Positions 52,655-62,082 of a stretch of 64,000 bases of DNA are shown here, one piece after another. A program made the position numbers and the translations under genes. The notes under the pieces are model-generated. The model made no database searches. It saw only the letters and a program-made list of their open reading frames with translations, and had not been told where the DNA came from. Each line of letters opens with the position of its first letter. Within the stretch, counting starts at the first letter, position 1. The stretch spans positions 372,001-436,000 of the forward strand of contig NZ_QOVF01000001.1 of NCBI RefSeq assembly GCF_008365385.1, written 5' to 3'. This DNA is from Halopseudomonas laoshanensis (GTDB lineage Bacteria > Pseudomonadota > Gammaproteobacteria > Pseudomonadales > Pseudomonadaceae).

Positions 52655-53875
52655 CTAGATATCCGAGCCCTGAGAAATCAGCAAATTCTGCCGGTTTGCC
52701 AGTATGTGAATCAACAGGCCGCTACCCGACAGCAGCAACATGACGCCGGTCAATGGAACCGCGCTGGGCATGCTCCAGATACTCACCGCCGCCGCTCCAC
52801 AGGTACCCAGCAGAAACTGAATACACCCCATGATGGCAGAAGCAGAGCCCGCCCGATGGCCTTCGTTGGCCATGGCAAGGGCAACCGCGTTGGGGCTGAG
52901 CAGCCCCATTGAAGTCATGTAGATAAAAAAGCAGACCATAAGCAAGGGCAGGGAGGCGACGCCCGTCAAGGTAGCGACCAGCCCTACCAGCGATGCTGCG
53001 GCAGGGACTATGATCACGTATTTCAGCATGGTCGCGGGGCCGAAGCGGGCGACCAGCCGTGCATTGAACTGCGAGCCGCCGATCATGCCAAATGCATTGA
53101 TTCCGAAAAACCAGCCGAAGTGCTCTGCGGGTACGCCATACAGTTCGATGATGACGTAAGGCGAGCCTGCCACATATGCAAACATGCCACCAAAAGGTAG
53201 GGAGCCTATCAGTACATAGGTCATGAACTGGCCGTTACCCAGCAGGTTCGCGTAGCGGCGGAAGTTACCGACAATACCCAAACGTTCGGCTGTGTGCCGT
53301 GACAGTGTCTCACGCATGCTGAAATGCATGCTTATCAGCAGGATCAGGCCGGCACCGGCGAGTACTGCAAAGATCCCTCTCCAATCCATTACCATCAAGA
53401 GCAGCCCGCCGATGATGGGAGCCAGAATGGGTGCCAGACCGAGTGCCAGCATCAACATCGAGAACGCCCACGCGGCCTGTGCTGTGGTCGTACGGTCACG
53501 AATAACGGCCCGGCAGATAACTACCCCAGCGCTGCCGCCGAGCGCCTGAAAAAAGCGTGACGCGGTGAGGGTGGTCAGGTCATTTGCCAGCATGCAGCCG
53601 ATAGATGCAGCAATATAAAGTACGAGCCCGAAATACAACGGCGGCTTGCGTCCATAGCGGTCGCTCAGGGGGCCGTACAGTAGTTGCCCTAGTGACATGC
53701 CGAGCAGAAAAATCGCCAGTGTAATCTGTACCTCTGCGGACTCGACATCCAGGCTGCGCGCGATTGATGGAAAGGCGGGCAGGTACAAGTCAACCGACAG
53801 CGGCGAGAGAGCCGTCAACATCGCAAGCAGAAATAACCAGCCTGGGAAGAATGGCGCTTTTTCACTCTTACTCAT
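52655..53875 (-). CDS. Bcr/CflA-type MFS drug efflux protein
   Basis: This 406-residue 12-helix carrier differs from the other three MFS genes. Its motif A, GQLLYGPLSDRYGRKPPLYFG, follows helix 2, and LYLPAFPSIARSLDVESAEVQ near the N-terminus is the Bcr/CflA signature. Bcr-type pumps export bicyclomycin, chloramphenicol or sulfonamides by proton antiport. Here it follows the ferredoxin reductase by 122 bp and may export toxic intermediates. I chose the ATG at 53875 behind TTGGAG. Confidence 0.9.
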   Translation of the reverse strand: MSKSEKAPFFPGWLFLLAMLTALSPLSVDLYLPAFPSIARSLDVESAEVQITLAIFLLGMSLGQLLYGPLSDRYGRKPPLYFGLVLYIAASIGCMLANDLTTLTASRFFQALGGSAGVVICRAVIRDRTTTAQAAWAFSMLMLALGLAPILAPIIGGLLLMVMDWRGIFAVLAGAGLILLISMHFSMRETLSRHTAERLGIVGNFRRYANLLGNGQFMTYVLIGSLPFGGMFAYVAGSPYVIIELYGVPAEHFGWFFGINAFGMIGGSQFNARLVARFGPATMLKYVIIVPAAASLVGLVATLTGVASLPLLMVCFFIYMTSMGLLSPNAVALAMANEGHRAGSASAIMGCIQFLLGTCGAAAVSIWSMPSAVPLTGVMLLLSGSGLLIHILANRQNLLISQGSDI

Positions 53876-53997
53876 GGATGGTGACTCCAACGCAGCGATT
53901 CAGAGGGGCATGCAGGGCGAGCGGGCTCGAAATACTGCGATAGCGACGGTAAACCCCTTCAACTTTGCAGGTATCAAGGGTCACCAAGATCAAGCGA

Positions 53998-55233
53998 TTA
54001 ACTGCGGTGAGCGACTTCCCAGGCTTTCAAGTCAAAATCAGGTTTCCTGGCTTCGCGCGGGGTCAGTTCTGGCGGACGAGACAAGAGTTTTTTGCCGGCA
54101 AGATGATCCCCCGGGCGGTTGCATGACTCGACTGCCACCAGTTGATCCCTACGGAAGCACAGCACGGAGAACTGGTCCGTCTCCATTGAGCCCAATGTCA
54201 CCGTGCTGTCGTAACCGGTAGATAGACCGACAATCTGCAGTTTCAGATTGCCTTGGTCGGTCCAGAACCAAGGCGTAGAGATAAACGGCGCGGCTTTACC
54301 CAGCAGCCTGGCCGATACCGATCTTGCTTGGTCCATCGCGTTGGGAACAGATTCTATGCGGGTATGCTCGCCCTGATTGTGTATGCAAGGGAAACAGGCA
54401 ACATCGCCAATCGCGGAAATATGCGGATCATTGGTTAAAAGGTGGGCGTCGACCTTGATGCCATTTTCGATTTCCAGGCCAGCTTCAGTCGCCAGAGTAA
54501 TGTTCGGAATAACGCCGATGCCATAAACGACTAGATCGGCGGGAAGCACTTCGCCGTCGGCCTTTTCCACTCCGGTTACCTTGCCGTTTTCTCCGATGAT
54601 CTGATCCACTGCCTGGCTGAAGTGGAATTTAACGCCCCAGGACTCGTGTGCCTTGAGGAAAAGCTCGGACATCTGCGGCGAGATCGCTCTGGCCATGAGC
54701 CGCTCACCCCGATCAATCACCTGCACACTGGCTTCCTGCGCGGCAGCTACCGCTGCGAATTCCAGACCGATAAAACCGCAGCCAATCACAACCACATTCC
54801 TGGCTGCCTTGGCCCTCGGCGCCAGCGCATCAGCATCAGCCAGCGTTTTGATGCCATATACCCCTTCAAGGTGTTCGCCTGGAATCGACAGTGCGCGATT
54901 GTGGGCACCTGTCGCAAGTACCAGGTGGTCATATTCCAATGCTTTTTCGCTCTCAAGCACCACACGCTGGTTCTGCCGATCAATCAATACTGCTTTATCT
55001 TGGATCAGGTCGATCTGCTGTTCATCAAAAAAAGTGACGGGTCGAAAAAGCAGATTCTCTGCCTTGATTTTCCCCAGCAGATAAGCTTTGGACAGTGGCG
55101 GACGCTGGTACGGCAGCCCAGGTTCATCGCCCACCAACGAGATTTTTCCGGCGAATCCGCCTTGGCGCAGTGACGCGGCGACTTGAAAGCCTGCCTGGCC
55201 GGCACCGATTATTACAACTGACGTAAGCGTCAT
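53998..55233 (-). CDS. Putidaredoxin-reductase-like FAD/NAD ferredoxin reductase
   Basis: This 411-residue flavoprotein has the FAD loop VVIIGAGQAGFQVAASLR at the N-terminus, YQRPPLSKAYL, the NAD loop VVVIGCGFIGLEFAAVAA near residue 147, and SAIGDVACFP for the flavin ribityl end. It matches the class I P450 reductases such as CamA in length and motif order. It would pass electrons from NADH to the ferredoxin encoded 16 bp upstream and from there to the P450. It is third in an operon behind the MFS and ferredoxin genes. Confidence 0.92.
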   Translation of the reverse strand: MTLTSVVIIGAGQAGFQVAASLRQGGFAGKISLVGDEPGLPYQRPPLSKAYLLGKIKAENLLFRPVTFFDEQQIDLIQDKAVLIDRQNQRVVLESEKALEYDHLVLATGAHNRALSIPGEHLEGVYGIKTLADADALAPRAKAARNVVVIGCGFIGLEFAAVAAAQEASVQVIDRGERLMARAISPQMSELFLKAHESWGVKFHFSQAVDQIIGENGKVTGVEKADGEVLPADLVVYGIGVIPNITLATEAGLEIENGIKVDAHLLTNDPHISAIGDVACFPCIHNQGEHTRIESVPNAMDQARSVSARLLGKAAPFISTPWFWTDQGNLKLQIVGLSTGYDSTVTLGSMETDQFSVLCFRRDQLVAVESCNRPGDHLAGKKLLSRPPELTPREARKPDFDLKAWEVAHRS

Positions 55234-55249
55234 ATCTGCTCCTGTGCAA

Positions 55250-55570
55250 TCAGTACTGGGACTCGGGCAAACGCAGTACCATACCGTCCATATTGTCCTG
55301 AATAGTCAGTTGGCAAGTAAGGCGGCTGTTTTCCTTGCGTTCGTTGGCGAATTCCAGCATATCCAGCTCGGAGCCCTCGGCTGCGGGCACGGCACCCATC
55401 CAGTTATCTTCTAGAAACGCATGACAGGTGGCGCAACTGCAGGCGCCGCCGCAATCGGCCTGGATACCAGGCACCATAGCGTTCAAGGCAGCTTGCATTA
55501 TGGATTGCCCGACCTCTGCGGTCACCGCGTGTGGGGTACCGTTGTGTTCTATGAACGTAATTGTTGGCAT
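55250..55570 (-). CDS. Putidaredoxin/adrenodoxin-type [2Fe-2S] ferredoxin
   Basis: This 106-residue protein has the four cluster cysteines at 40, 46, 49 and 86 with the spacing of putidaredoxin (C-x5-C-x2-C ... C), seen in ADCGGACSCATCHAF and RLTCQLT. An additional Cys44 is present. It is the probable electron donor to the P450 at 44973, and its reductase follows immediately. The start lies behind TGGAGAATATCG. Confidence 0.94.
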   Translation of the reverse strand: MPTITFIEHNGTPHAVTAEVGQSIMQAALNAMVPGIQADCGGACSCATCHAFLEDNWMGAVPAAEGSELDMLEFANERKENSRLTCQLTIQDNMDGMVLRLPESQY

Positions 55571-55593
55571 CGATATTCTCCAGTGAATCAGTG

Positions 55594-56871
55594 TCAGGCT
55601 GCTACAGGATTGGCTACGTGCGATTTTTCAAACTGCGGTGCCCGGCCTAATGTCAAAAGCATCAGAGGCCCTATAACCGAACAGGCCAGACAGTAAATGA
55701 GCATCAAGTTATAAGATCCGGTCTGGCTAAGAAACGCTGCAAACAGCAAGGGCGCTGCAGCCGACGTGGCGGTCAAAAGGCCAATGTGAAAGCCAAACAG
55801 ACGGCCATATTCCTTCAGTCCAAAATATCTGGCGATAAGAAAGGCGGCGATATCAAGTTCAGCACCGGCCCCAAAACCAATTGAAATAGCAGCCAGCAAT
55901 AGCAGAGTAAAGTCCGTGGTACCGCTTAGCAAAATGATGCAGCCGAATGCAGGCATGGCCAGGCTCAAGGCAGAAATGCCTGGGGGCCAGACCCTGTCCA
56001 GCAGATACCCTACCAATACTCTGCCGAATACCAGCGACAGACCAAAGCCACTGAATATAAGGCCAGCTTCCTCAGCGGAGAGGCCCAAGTCACGCAGGAT
56101 TGGCACAGTGTTGGTAACCATGCCGATAACCACTGAAATGACCAGTGCCAGCGCGATATTGCAGATCCAGAACTTTTTCGAGGTGAAACCTTCTTTGAAG
56201 GTCATGCCGGTAATGCTGCGTTGAGCCGCCAGCTTGTCTGCTTCACTCTCGTGAGCCTTTGGCTGGGGCACTGAAAACCAACAGAGTGTCAGCGGCAACA
56301 GCAGCAGCAGATTGATCAGCGCGAGAATAATAAACGCCGCGCGCCAATCCCAAGTACTGATGCCCCAGGAGAGCAGGGGGGGAATCGTCGCTGCCGCCAA
56401 CCCGGTGCCGGATAATCCGATAGCGAGCGCCAAGCCCCGGTTTTTTTCAAACCACATATTAAGCAACTGCGTCCAACTGACTGCTAGGCAGCCGATACTC
56501 AGAATAGGGATAAGCACAAACACCAGATAAAGGGTCCAGATAGACCCACCAATCTGAGTAGCGGCGAGATAGCCCAGCACCGTCAGCGACATTGAGACGC
56601 TGGTGACCTTCTTCAGGCCATAACGCAGGTTAAGCCAACCGACGACCTGCAACGCAATTACGGCGCCGACGAACAGGAAAGTAATCGCTATCTGCAATGC
56701 ACTCCGGCTCCAGCCGAAAGTTTCCTCAAGCGGAACCACGAGCGTCCCAAAACCATAGAGCAGCGATGAGTTGATGCTGATGCCGATGCCAAGCATCGCC
56801 AGAATCAATATCCGCCAACTGGTGCGAAATTCACTTGTATCAATGGCAGCGCTGTTGCCGGAAGTGTTCAT
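55594..56871 (-). CDS. MFS transporter, paralogue 3
   Basis: This 425-residue 12-helix protein is the third member of the group at 32293 and 47622. It shares PILRDLGLSAEEAGLIFSGFG, GAELDIAAFLIARYFGLKEYGRLFGFHIGLL and GWLNLRYGLKKVT. The acidic residue in helix 10 (GAELD) is conserved in all three. It heads the electron-transfer operon with the ferredoxin and reductase, which ties uptake of some metabolite to the P450 step. Confidence 0.88.
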   Translation of the reverse strand: MNTSGNSAAIDTSEFRTSWRILILAMLGIGISINSSLLYGFGTLVVPLEETFGWSRSALQIAITFLFVGAVIALQVVGWLNLRYGLKKVTSVSMSLTVLGYLAATQIGGSIWTLYLVFVLIPILSIGCLAVSWTQLLNMWFEKNRGLALAIGLSGTGLAAATIPPLLSWGISTWDWRAAFIILALINLLLLLPLTLCWFSVPQPKAHESEADKLAAQRSITGMTFKEGFTSKKFWICNIALALVISVVIGMVTNTVPILRDLGLSAEEAGLIFSGFGLSLVFGRVLVGYLLDRVWPPGISALSLAMPAFGCIILLSGTTDFTLLLLAAISIGFGAGAELDIAAFLIARYFGLKEYGRLFGFHIGLLTATSAAAPLLFAAFLSQTGSYNLMLIYCLACSVIGPLMLLTLGRAPQFEKSHVANPVAA

Positions 56872-57067
56872 GTTTGCCGTCCTTCATTGTTTTTATGTCC
56901 CAGTTGGAGTGCTGTAGCCGCGCCTATGCGAGGAGCGTTTTTCACATAGCTTCCAATTTCTGGATATAGAACTATATACTGACATCAGAATATTGCATGA
57001 GCGTGATGATGTCCATACCGATTATCCGCTTCATGCCTACAACAAAAATAGTGATAAGGAATGCTCA

Positions 57068-58717
57068 ATGCTATTGCTCAGCCGCCTGTCCATGGGCGTA
57101 AAACTGATTCTTGCCCCAGCTCTGATTGTGTTACTACTTGTTGCGATTTCTGCGGTTGCGTACGACGGGCTTAACCGTCAACAACGAGTTTTACAGCAAA
57201 TTGAACAAGTGCGTTTCAGTCAGTATCAACTTGCCCTGGATATTTCTGCGGCGTCTCAGGCGGCGATGGTCGGTTCGTACGCGGCAGTGGTGCAGTTGAT
57301 TCAGGCACAGGGCAACGTCTCGCAGGAAGAAATGCAGTTCTATGTCGAAGATATGCAGGCCAGCGTATCTGATATGCGCACGAGCATTCGTCTTGGTCTC
57401 GAGGGTACGGCAGCGTTAAGCGAAGAGGAGCATGCTTCATTCACCACCCTCAGCGAACAGTCGGAGGCGTTTGCCGTAGGCGTCGGTGAGCTGGCGGAGG
57501 CAGTCCTGGAAAACCCCTATCAAGCTCCTTCGCAGCTGGGTTACGTGCGTGCAGACTACAACCGCATGTTGGGTTTGTTGAATATTTTCATGGAGGACCA
57601 AAAGGCGCTCTCCAGCCTGTCCTTCAATGATGCGAACGAAACGGCTAACGCGGTGACACGAGCTTTGGTTATTGCAGTAGTGACTGCGATGGCAATAGCG
57701 CTGTTGGTCGGTTTGCTAATGCGTCATCAAGTGCTGAAATCCATTCGCGGCATTGAGCGCGCCGCAGTCAAATTGCGTGATGGTGATTTAACCCATCGTG
57801 TTGCGGTGATAGGCAAGGATGAGATTGCACAGACGGCCATTGCTTTCAATGCGCTAATAGACAGCTTGCAGTCCGCCGTCCGGCAGGTGACACGTGTTGC
57901 TGGCTCGGTGGGTACGTCTGCTGATGAGTTGGTTGCAACATCTAATCAGGTGGCGCAAGGGGCTAACGAGCAAGCCAGTGCCGCCACGCAAACGTCATCT
58001 ACCGTTGAGCAGATGAGCATTGGGCTGGCGTCAATTTCATCACATGCGGCCAGCCTGCATACCTCGGCACAGAATAGTCTGCGTGGTGCTGAAGCAGGTC
58101 GTGCAGCCCTGAGCCGTTTGCTGGACGAAATCGAGCGGGTGCGTCGAGCCTTTGCTGCAATTACCTTGTCAGTCGGTGATTTTGTTTCCAGTACCACCGC
58201 GATCACCGATAGCATCAATCGGGTCAAGGAGTTGTCTGCGCAAACCAACCTGTTGGCACTGAACGCAGCGATAGAGGCGGCGCGCGCGGGTGAGAGCGGC
58301 AGAGGCTTCAGCGTTGTAGCTGACGAGGTACGAAACCTGGCTCAACGCTCGGCAGTGGCAGCCAATGCGATCAATGAACTGACTGACGCGTTGGAAAGTC
58401 AGTCAGGCAATGTTCAGAGGGTACTGGATGAGGGGGCTGCCGCGCTGGACAGTAGTCAGGCTCATTTGGATTCGTTGGAGAGCGTGCTGTTGGAGGCTTC
58501 CAGCTTGGTGGGTGCCTCAACTCTGGGCGTAAGCGAAATCGCCTCAGCGGTGCAGGTGCAGAATGAGGGTGGAAAGGAAATCAGTTTCGGTATTGAGCGA
58601 ATTGCAAAAATGGCCGAAGCAGGAGACCTGATCTCCCACCAGGTTACCGCCGCGGTGGCTTCTTTGAAGGAACTGGCTGAAGAGCTGGAGTTGTCCGTCG
58701 GACACTTTCGCACTTGA
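57068..58717 (+). CDS. Methyl-accepting chemotaxis protein
   Basis: This 549-residue chemoreceptor has two TM helices ([20 protein letters not shown] near residue 20 and [18 protein letters not shown] near 210) framing a periplasmic helical sensing domain of about 170 residues. A HAMP domain follows and then the signalling hairpin tip, [20 protein letters not shown] followed by [14 protein letters not shown]. The start at 57068 has AAGGA upstream. It probably steers the cell toward a compound linked to the degradation operons, because a secreted protein of unknown function follows 30 bp downstream. Confidence 0.94.
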   Translation: MLLLSRLSMGVKLILAPALIVLLLVAISAVAYDGLNRQQRVLQQIEQVRFSQYQLALDISAASQAAMVGSYAAVVQLIQAQGNVSQEEMQFYVEDMQASVSDMRTSIRLGLEGTAALSEEEHASFTTLSEQSEAFAVGVGELAEAVLENPYQAPSQLGYVRADYNRMLGLLNIFMEDQKALSSLSFNDANETANAVTRALVIAVVTAMAIALLVGLLMRHQVLKSIRGIERAAVKLRDGDLTHRVAVIGKDEIAQTAIAFNALIDSLQSAVRQVTRVAGSVGTSADELVATSNQVAQGANEQASAATQTSSTVEQMSIGLASISSHAASLHTSAQNSLRGAEAGRAALSRLLDEIERVRRAFAAITLSVGDFVSSTTAITDSINRVKELSAQTNLLALNAAIEAARAGESGRGFSVVADEVRNLAQRSAVAANAINELTDALESQSGNVQRVLDEGAAALDSSQAHLDSLESVLLEASSLVGASTLGVSEIASAVQVQNEGGKEISFGIERIAKMAEAGDLISHQVTAAVASLKELAEELELSVGHFRT

Positions 58718-58747
58718 ATGATCTGCACAACCATAAGGACAATTCTC

Positions 58748-59512
58748 ATGTCGCTGCGCCAGTTGCTCTTTGTTTCAGTTTTCTGTCTGGTAGTTACTTC
58801 CCCTGTTCAGGCTGATCAGGGCATCAATGATAGGTTGCTGATCCACGAGATGCGCTCACTGGCTTCCTCGATATGTGCCAACGTGCTGGTATTTTATAAC
58901 CAGAATGGCAGTCCCTTTGTCGAGCAGAATCGGCAAAGCTATCAGCAGAGTCTGGTAAAGCTGGAGGGGCTCTCCTCCCAGCTCAACCGTCCGATAATTA
59001 CCGAGCATGTGCGCACGTTGGTTGCCAGCGTTGACGATACCTCAGAGCTCCCCCAGTCGGGGGCAGCGTTAAGGGCCACTGCGCCCGGATTTACTCTTTG
59101 GTTGTTGCCCGTTGTCGAATCGCACTATCAGTTGCAGTCTGATCTGGATGCGCTATATAAAGCCACCGAACCTAATGCGGACGGAAAAGCTGACGTAGGG
59201 TTACATACCCTCAGTCAGCGCCTGAGCGAGCTTATGGTCGGCTATCAGGTGGCTGCGTTCAGTCGACTGGGTGCAGAACAGTGGGTGATGACGGAGGAGG
59301 CAGTGATTGAACACGATCAAGAGGTTTTGGCGTTGTTTGAGCGTCTCACCGTAGACCATCTAGATATATCGCCAGCCGTTGAACGCTCCCATAGATACTA
59401 CACCTTCACCAGGCCGCTGTTATTGAACCAGACAGGCAACTGGGCTCCGAATGCAGTGGAGCGTTTTCTTGCTCTTGCGTTGGGTGAGCTGAATCACTTG
59501 TCTGTCGAGTAG
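58748..59512 (+). CDS. Secreted protein of unknown function, partner of the chemoreceptor
   Basis: This 254-residue protein has a clear signal peptide (LLFVSVFCLVVTSPVQA) and no other membrane segment. The mature part looks mostly alpha-helical, with LRSLASSICANVLVFY-like helices and heptad-type Leu spacing. Its helical look resembles periplasmic sensing domains of chemoreceptors or type IV pilus receptors, but I do not recognise the family. Start chosen at 58748 behind AAGGAC. It lies 30 bp after the chemoreceptor in the same operon and could be a periplasmic ligand-binding partner. Confidence 0.72.
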   Translation: MSLRQLLFVSVFCLVVTSPVQADQGINDRLLIHEMRSLASSICANVLVFYNQNGSPFVEQNRQSYQQSLVKLEGLSSQLNRPIITEHVRTLVASVDDTSELPQSGAALRATAPGFTLWLLPVVESHYQLQSDLDALYKATEPNADGKADVGLHTLSQRLSELMVGYQVAAFSRLGAEQWVMTEEAVIEHDQEVLALFERLTVDHLDISPAVERSHRYYTFTRPLLLNQTGNWAPNAVERFLALALGELNHLSVE

Positions 59513-59521
59513 GAGGCCAGT

Positions 59522-60151
59522 CTATTGCCGCGCAGGTTGATTGGCCGGCCATACGCCATTGTTTAACAGCGCATCAAAAGCCGTGCTCATCTCTGCGGCG
59601 TTGTGCGGGTAGTCATGTCGAACCCACCAGAGCCAGAGCCCCAGCAGAGCTCCGACAAAGCAGCGTACGGTGGCTTCGCGGCTTAACTCTTCTGCAATGC
59701 CAATCTGATAGCGGCAATAGTGTTCGCGCACCTGAACAATCAATATATTTTCCAGGTGAGCCAGGATGATTGCTTGGGAAGGACTGTTGAAAAAAGCAGT
59801 AGTCAGTGACGCATGTTGCTCCGTGGCTGTAAATAACCAGTTAGCGACATCCAGGACCGCAACGGGTGCTCCCGACACCATGACTGTGCGAGTTGTTGGA
59901 AGGCCGATGCTTTCGTAGCCAGCCACTAGCAGATCTTCCTTGTCACGAAAGTGCGCGTAGAACGTGGACCGAGCTATCCCAGCGGTATCCAGCAGTTCCT
60001 GAACCGTAATATCGCGAAAGTCCTTTTCCAGTGCGAGCCTGTACATAGTGCCGAGCAGCCGGTCGCGAGTGTGCTGGATTCTGAGTTTGTGGCGATCCTC
60101 CGGCGCATTCGGCGGGTCACCATTGGGGCGGTCTGGATGGCGCTTGCTCAT
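59522..60151 (-). CDS. TetR-family transcriptional regulator
   Basis: This 209-residue protein has a helix-turn-helix in the N-terminal third: MYRLALEKDFRDITVQELLDTAGIARSTFYAHFRDKEDLL. The following region is helical with several Trp residues (LLGLWLWWVRHDYP), typical of a hydrophobic ligand pocket. It is divergent from the GMC oxidoreductase-aldehyde dehydrogenase operon 300 bp away and probably represses it. It is another candidate for the palindromes, although no copy lies in its own promoter region. Confidence 0.88.
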   Translation of the reverse strand: MSKRHPDRPNGDPPNAPEDRHKLRIQHTRDRLLGTMYRLALEKDFRDITVQELLDTAGIARSTFYAHFRDKEDLLVAGYESIGLPTTRTVMVSGAPVAVLDVANWLFTATEQHASLTTAFFNSPSQAIILAHLENILIVQVREHYCRYQIGIAEELSREATVRCFVGALLGLWLWWVRHDYPHNAAEMSTAFDALLNNGVWPANQPARQ

Positions 60152-60340
60152 ACCTTTTTCCACGGGAACGATGAATTGTTATGCCCGTGAGACTGCCACA
60201 GCCGGTTTGGCCTGGGCAAGATAAAGCCTGATTGGCATTCTCTGGTGTACACCGAACGGATATCAAATTCTGTCCGTTGTAGCTCGGTTGCGTGCAGACC
60301 TACACTCCCAGCTTCAGCAAAAGAACAACGGATAAAAACA
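60152..60340. promoter_or_regulatory. Divergent promoter region, TetR and GMC operon
   Basis: This region should hold the promoters for the TetR gene and the GMC/ALDH operon. ACCGAACGGATATCAAATTCTGTCCGTTGTAGC (60250-60282) contains ACGGA and TCCGT in inverted orientation about 15 bp apart, a possible TetR operator. No strong -35/-10 match was found by eye. Confidence 0.4.
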
Positions 60341-60457
60341 ATGAATACCGACCATATTGCCGCTAACCATGGAACGGGCTGCAGGGTGCCTGCGTTTGTT
60401 CCCGCCGCCCAGATATCACAGCCCGATTTTTGGACTGATAAAGCACGGGAACAGTGA
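60341..60457 (+). CDS. Possible leader peptide upstream of the GMC gene
   Basis: A 38-codon frame starts at ATG 60341 and ends at TGA 60455-60457, two bases before the GMC ATG. It is polar and has no signal peptide or known motif. Only a weak ACGGAT lies upstream. Its close coupling to the next start could serve translational control, but it may be a chance frame. Confidence 0.3.
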   Translation: MNTDHIAANHGTGCRVPAFVPAAQISQPDFWTDKAREQ

Positions 60458-60459
60458 TC

Positions 60460-62082
60460 ATGAATGAAAGCTACGACTACATCATTGTTGGAGCGGGTTC
60501 GGCCGGCTGCGTGATGGCGAACCGACTCTCGGCCAACCCTAGTATTTCGGTACTGCTGATCGAAAGCGGTCCGGAGCACACCAGCCTTTTAATCGCGATG
60601 CCGCGAGGCATAGGCAAGTTGTTGATGCCGGGCAACCCGCACGTTTGGGATTATCAGGCGTCGCGGGGAGAAGGCATGGCCACGGAGCTGTGGCTCAAGG
60701 GTAAGGCTATTGGCGGTTCCAGCTCGGTGAATGGGATGGTTTACGTGCGTGGCGCACCTGCCGATTATGACGCCTGGGAGGCGCAGGGATGTACCGGTTG
60801 GGGTTGGCGGGATATGGGCCGACAGTTTGTCGCGATGGAAGATCACCAGCTTGGCAGCTCCGAGTGGCGGGGTGTGGGCGGACCACTGAAGGTAACTGTG
60901 CACCCCTCGGGCGATGAGTTGTGCGATGCGATTATCGACGCTGCCGCCCACATCGGTACGGCGACCGTTGCGGATACCAATCATGTGGACTCGGTGACGC
61001 AAGGCGGGTTCGGCTATCAGCCGCAAACTACCTGGAAGGGGCAACGCTTCAGCGCGGCGAAGGCGTTTCTTGATCCAGTGCGTGCAAGGCCCAATCTGAC
61101 GGTGCTGACGGGCACCCATGTACAACGCATACATTTTGAGGGACGCCGTGCCGTCGCGGTGCAGGTGCAAGAGAAAGACGGCGAGCGCCGCATCCGCTGC
61201 CAGCGTGAAGTGCTGTTATGCGCTGGCGCTATCGAGTCTCCAAAGCTATTGCAGCTATCTGGCATAGGGCCTGCTCAGCTACTGCATTCTCTGGGCATTC
61301 CGCTCATTGAAGATGCGCCGGATGTCGGACGTAATCTGCGTGAGCATGTTTATATCGCCGCGCAGTTCCGAGTCACCCGGGGCAGCTTCAACCATTGCTT
61401 CGCCGGACTGGGGCTGGCTCGCTCGGTGCTAAGTTATTTTCTGCGCAAGAAAGGCCCCATGACCCACGCTGCCCATGAAGCAGGCGGCTTCGTAAAAACC
61501 CGGCCTGGGCTGGAGCGCCCCGATGCGCAGATCGGGGTAAGCCTGTTTTCAATGGATGGCGACGGCAAGACCGTGGCTATTGATAAACAGCCGGGGATCA
61601 CCCTCGGCGGGTACTTCATGCACCCGCAAAGCCAGGGTGAGTTACGCATTGAGTCGGCCGACCCGGCGGTGCCGCCAAGAATCCTCGCCAATTACCTCAG
61701 TGCCGAAGCGGACCAGACGGCGGCAATATCGCTGCTGAAGTGGATCCGCAAGCTCGCGGCGCAACCGTCGCTCAAGCCTTTCCTGGTTGAAGAACTGACT
61801 CCCGGCCCGCAGGTGCAAAGTGACGAAGAAATGCTTGCTGCCTTTCGCCGCTTTGGTCAGACCGCCTATCACGTAGCCGGAACCTGCCGCATGGGCAGTG
61901 ACGAGCACGCCGTGCTGGATCCTGAGCTCAAAGTGCGCGGGGTTGAAGGTTTGCGCGTGATTGATACATCGGTCATGCCCACGCTGGTATCAGGCAACAC
62001 CAACGCGCCGGCCATGGCCATCGCCATGCGCGCGGCAGAAATCATCGCTGGTGCGAATCAGCCAGGAGCGAACGCAGCATGA
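60460..62082 (+). CDS. GMC-family FAD-dependent alcohol dehydrogenase/oxidase
   Basis: This 540-residue glucose-methanol-choline oxidoreductase has the FAD loop YIIVGAGSAGCVMANRL, the GMC signature KAIGGSSSVNGMVYVRG, and the C-terminal active-site part AYHVAGTCRMG with His plus SGNTNAPAMAIA with Asn. It oxidises a primary alcohol to an aldehyde. The aldehyde dehydrogenase gene overlaps its stop by four bases, so alcohol to aldehyde to acid is a coupled pair. It differs from choline dehydrogenase BetA in the region after PRGIGK. An in-frame GTG lies six bases upstream of the chosen ATG. Confidence 0.93.
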   Translation: MNESYDYIIVGAGSAGCVMANRLSANPSISVLLIESGPEHTSLLIAMPRGIGKLLMPGNPHVWDYQASRGEGMATELWLKGKAIGGSSSVNGMVYVRGAPADYDAWEAQGCTGWGWRDMGRQFVAMEDHQLGSSEWRGVGGPLKVTVHPSGDELCDAIIDAAAHIGTATVADTNHVDSVTQGGFGYQPQTTWKGQRFSAAKAFLDPVRARPNLTVLTGTHVQRIHFEGRRAVAVQVQEKDGERRIRCQREVLLCAGAIESPKLLQLSGIGPAQLLHSLGIPLIEDAPDVGRNLREHVYIAAQFRVTRGSFNHCFAGLGLARSVLSYFLRKKGPMTHAAHEAGGFVKTRPGLERPDAQIGVSLFSMDGDGKTVAIDKQPGITLGGYFMHPQSQGELRIESADPAVPPRILANYLSAEADQTAAISLLKWIRKLAAQPSLKPFLVEELTPGPQVQSDEEMLAAFRRFGQTAYHVAGTCRMGSDEHAVLDPELKVRGVEGLRVIDTSVMPTLVSGNTNAPAMAIAMRAAEIIAGANQPGANAA

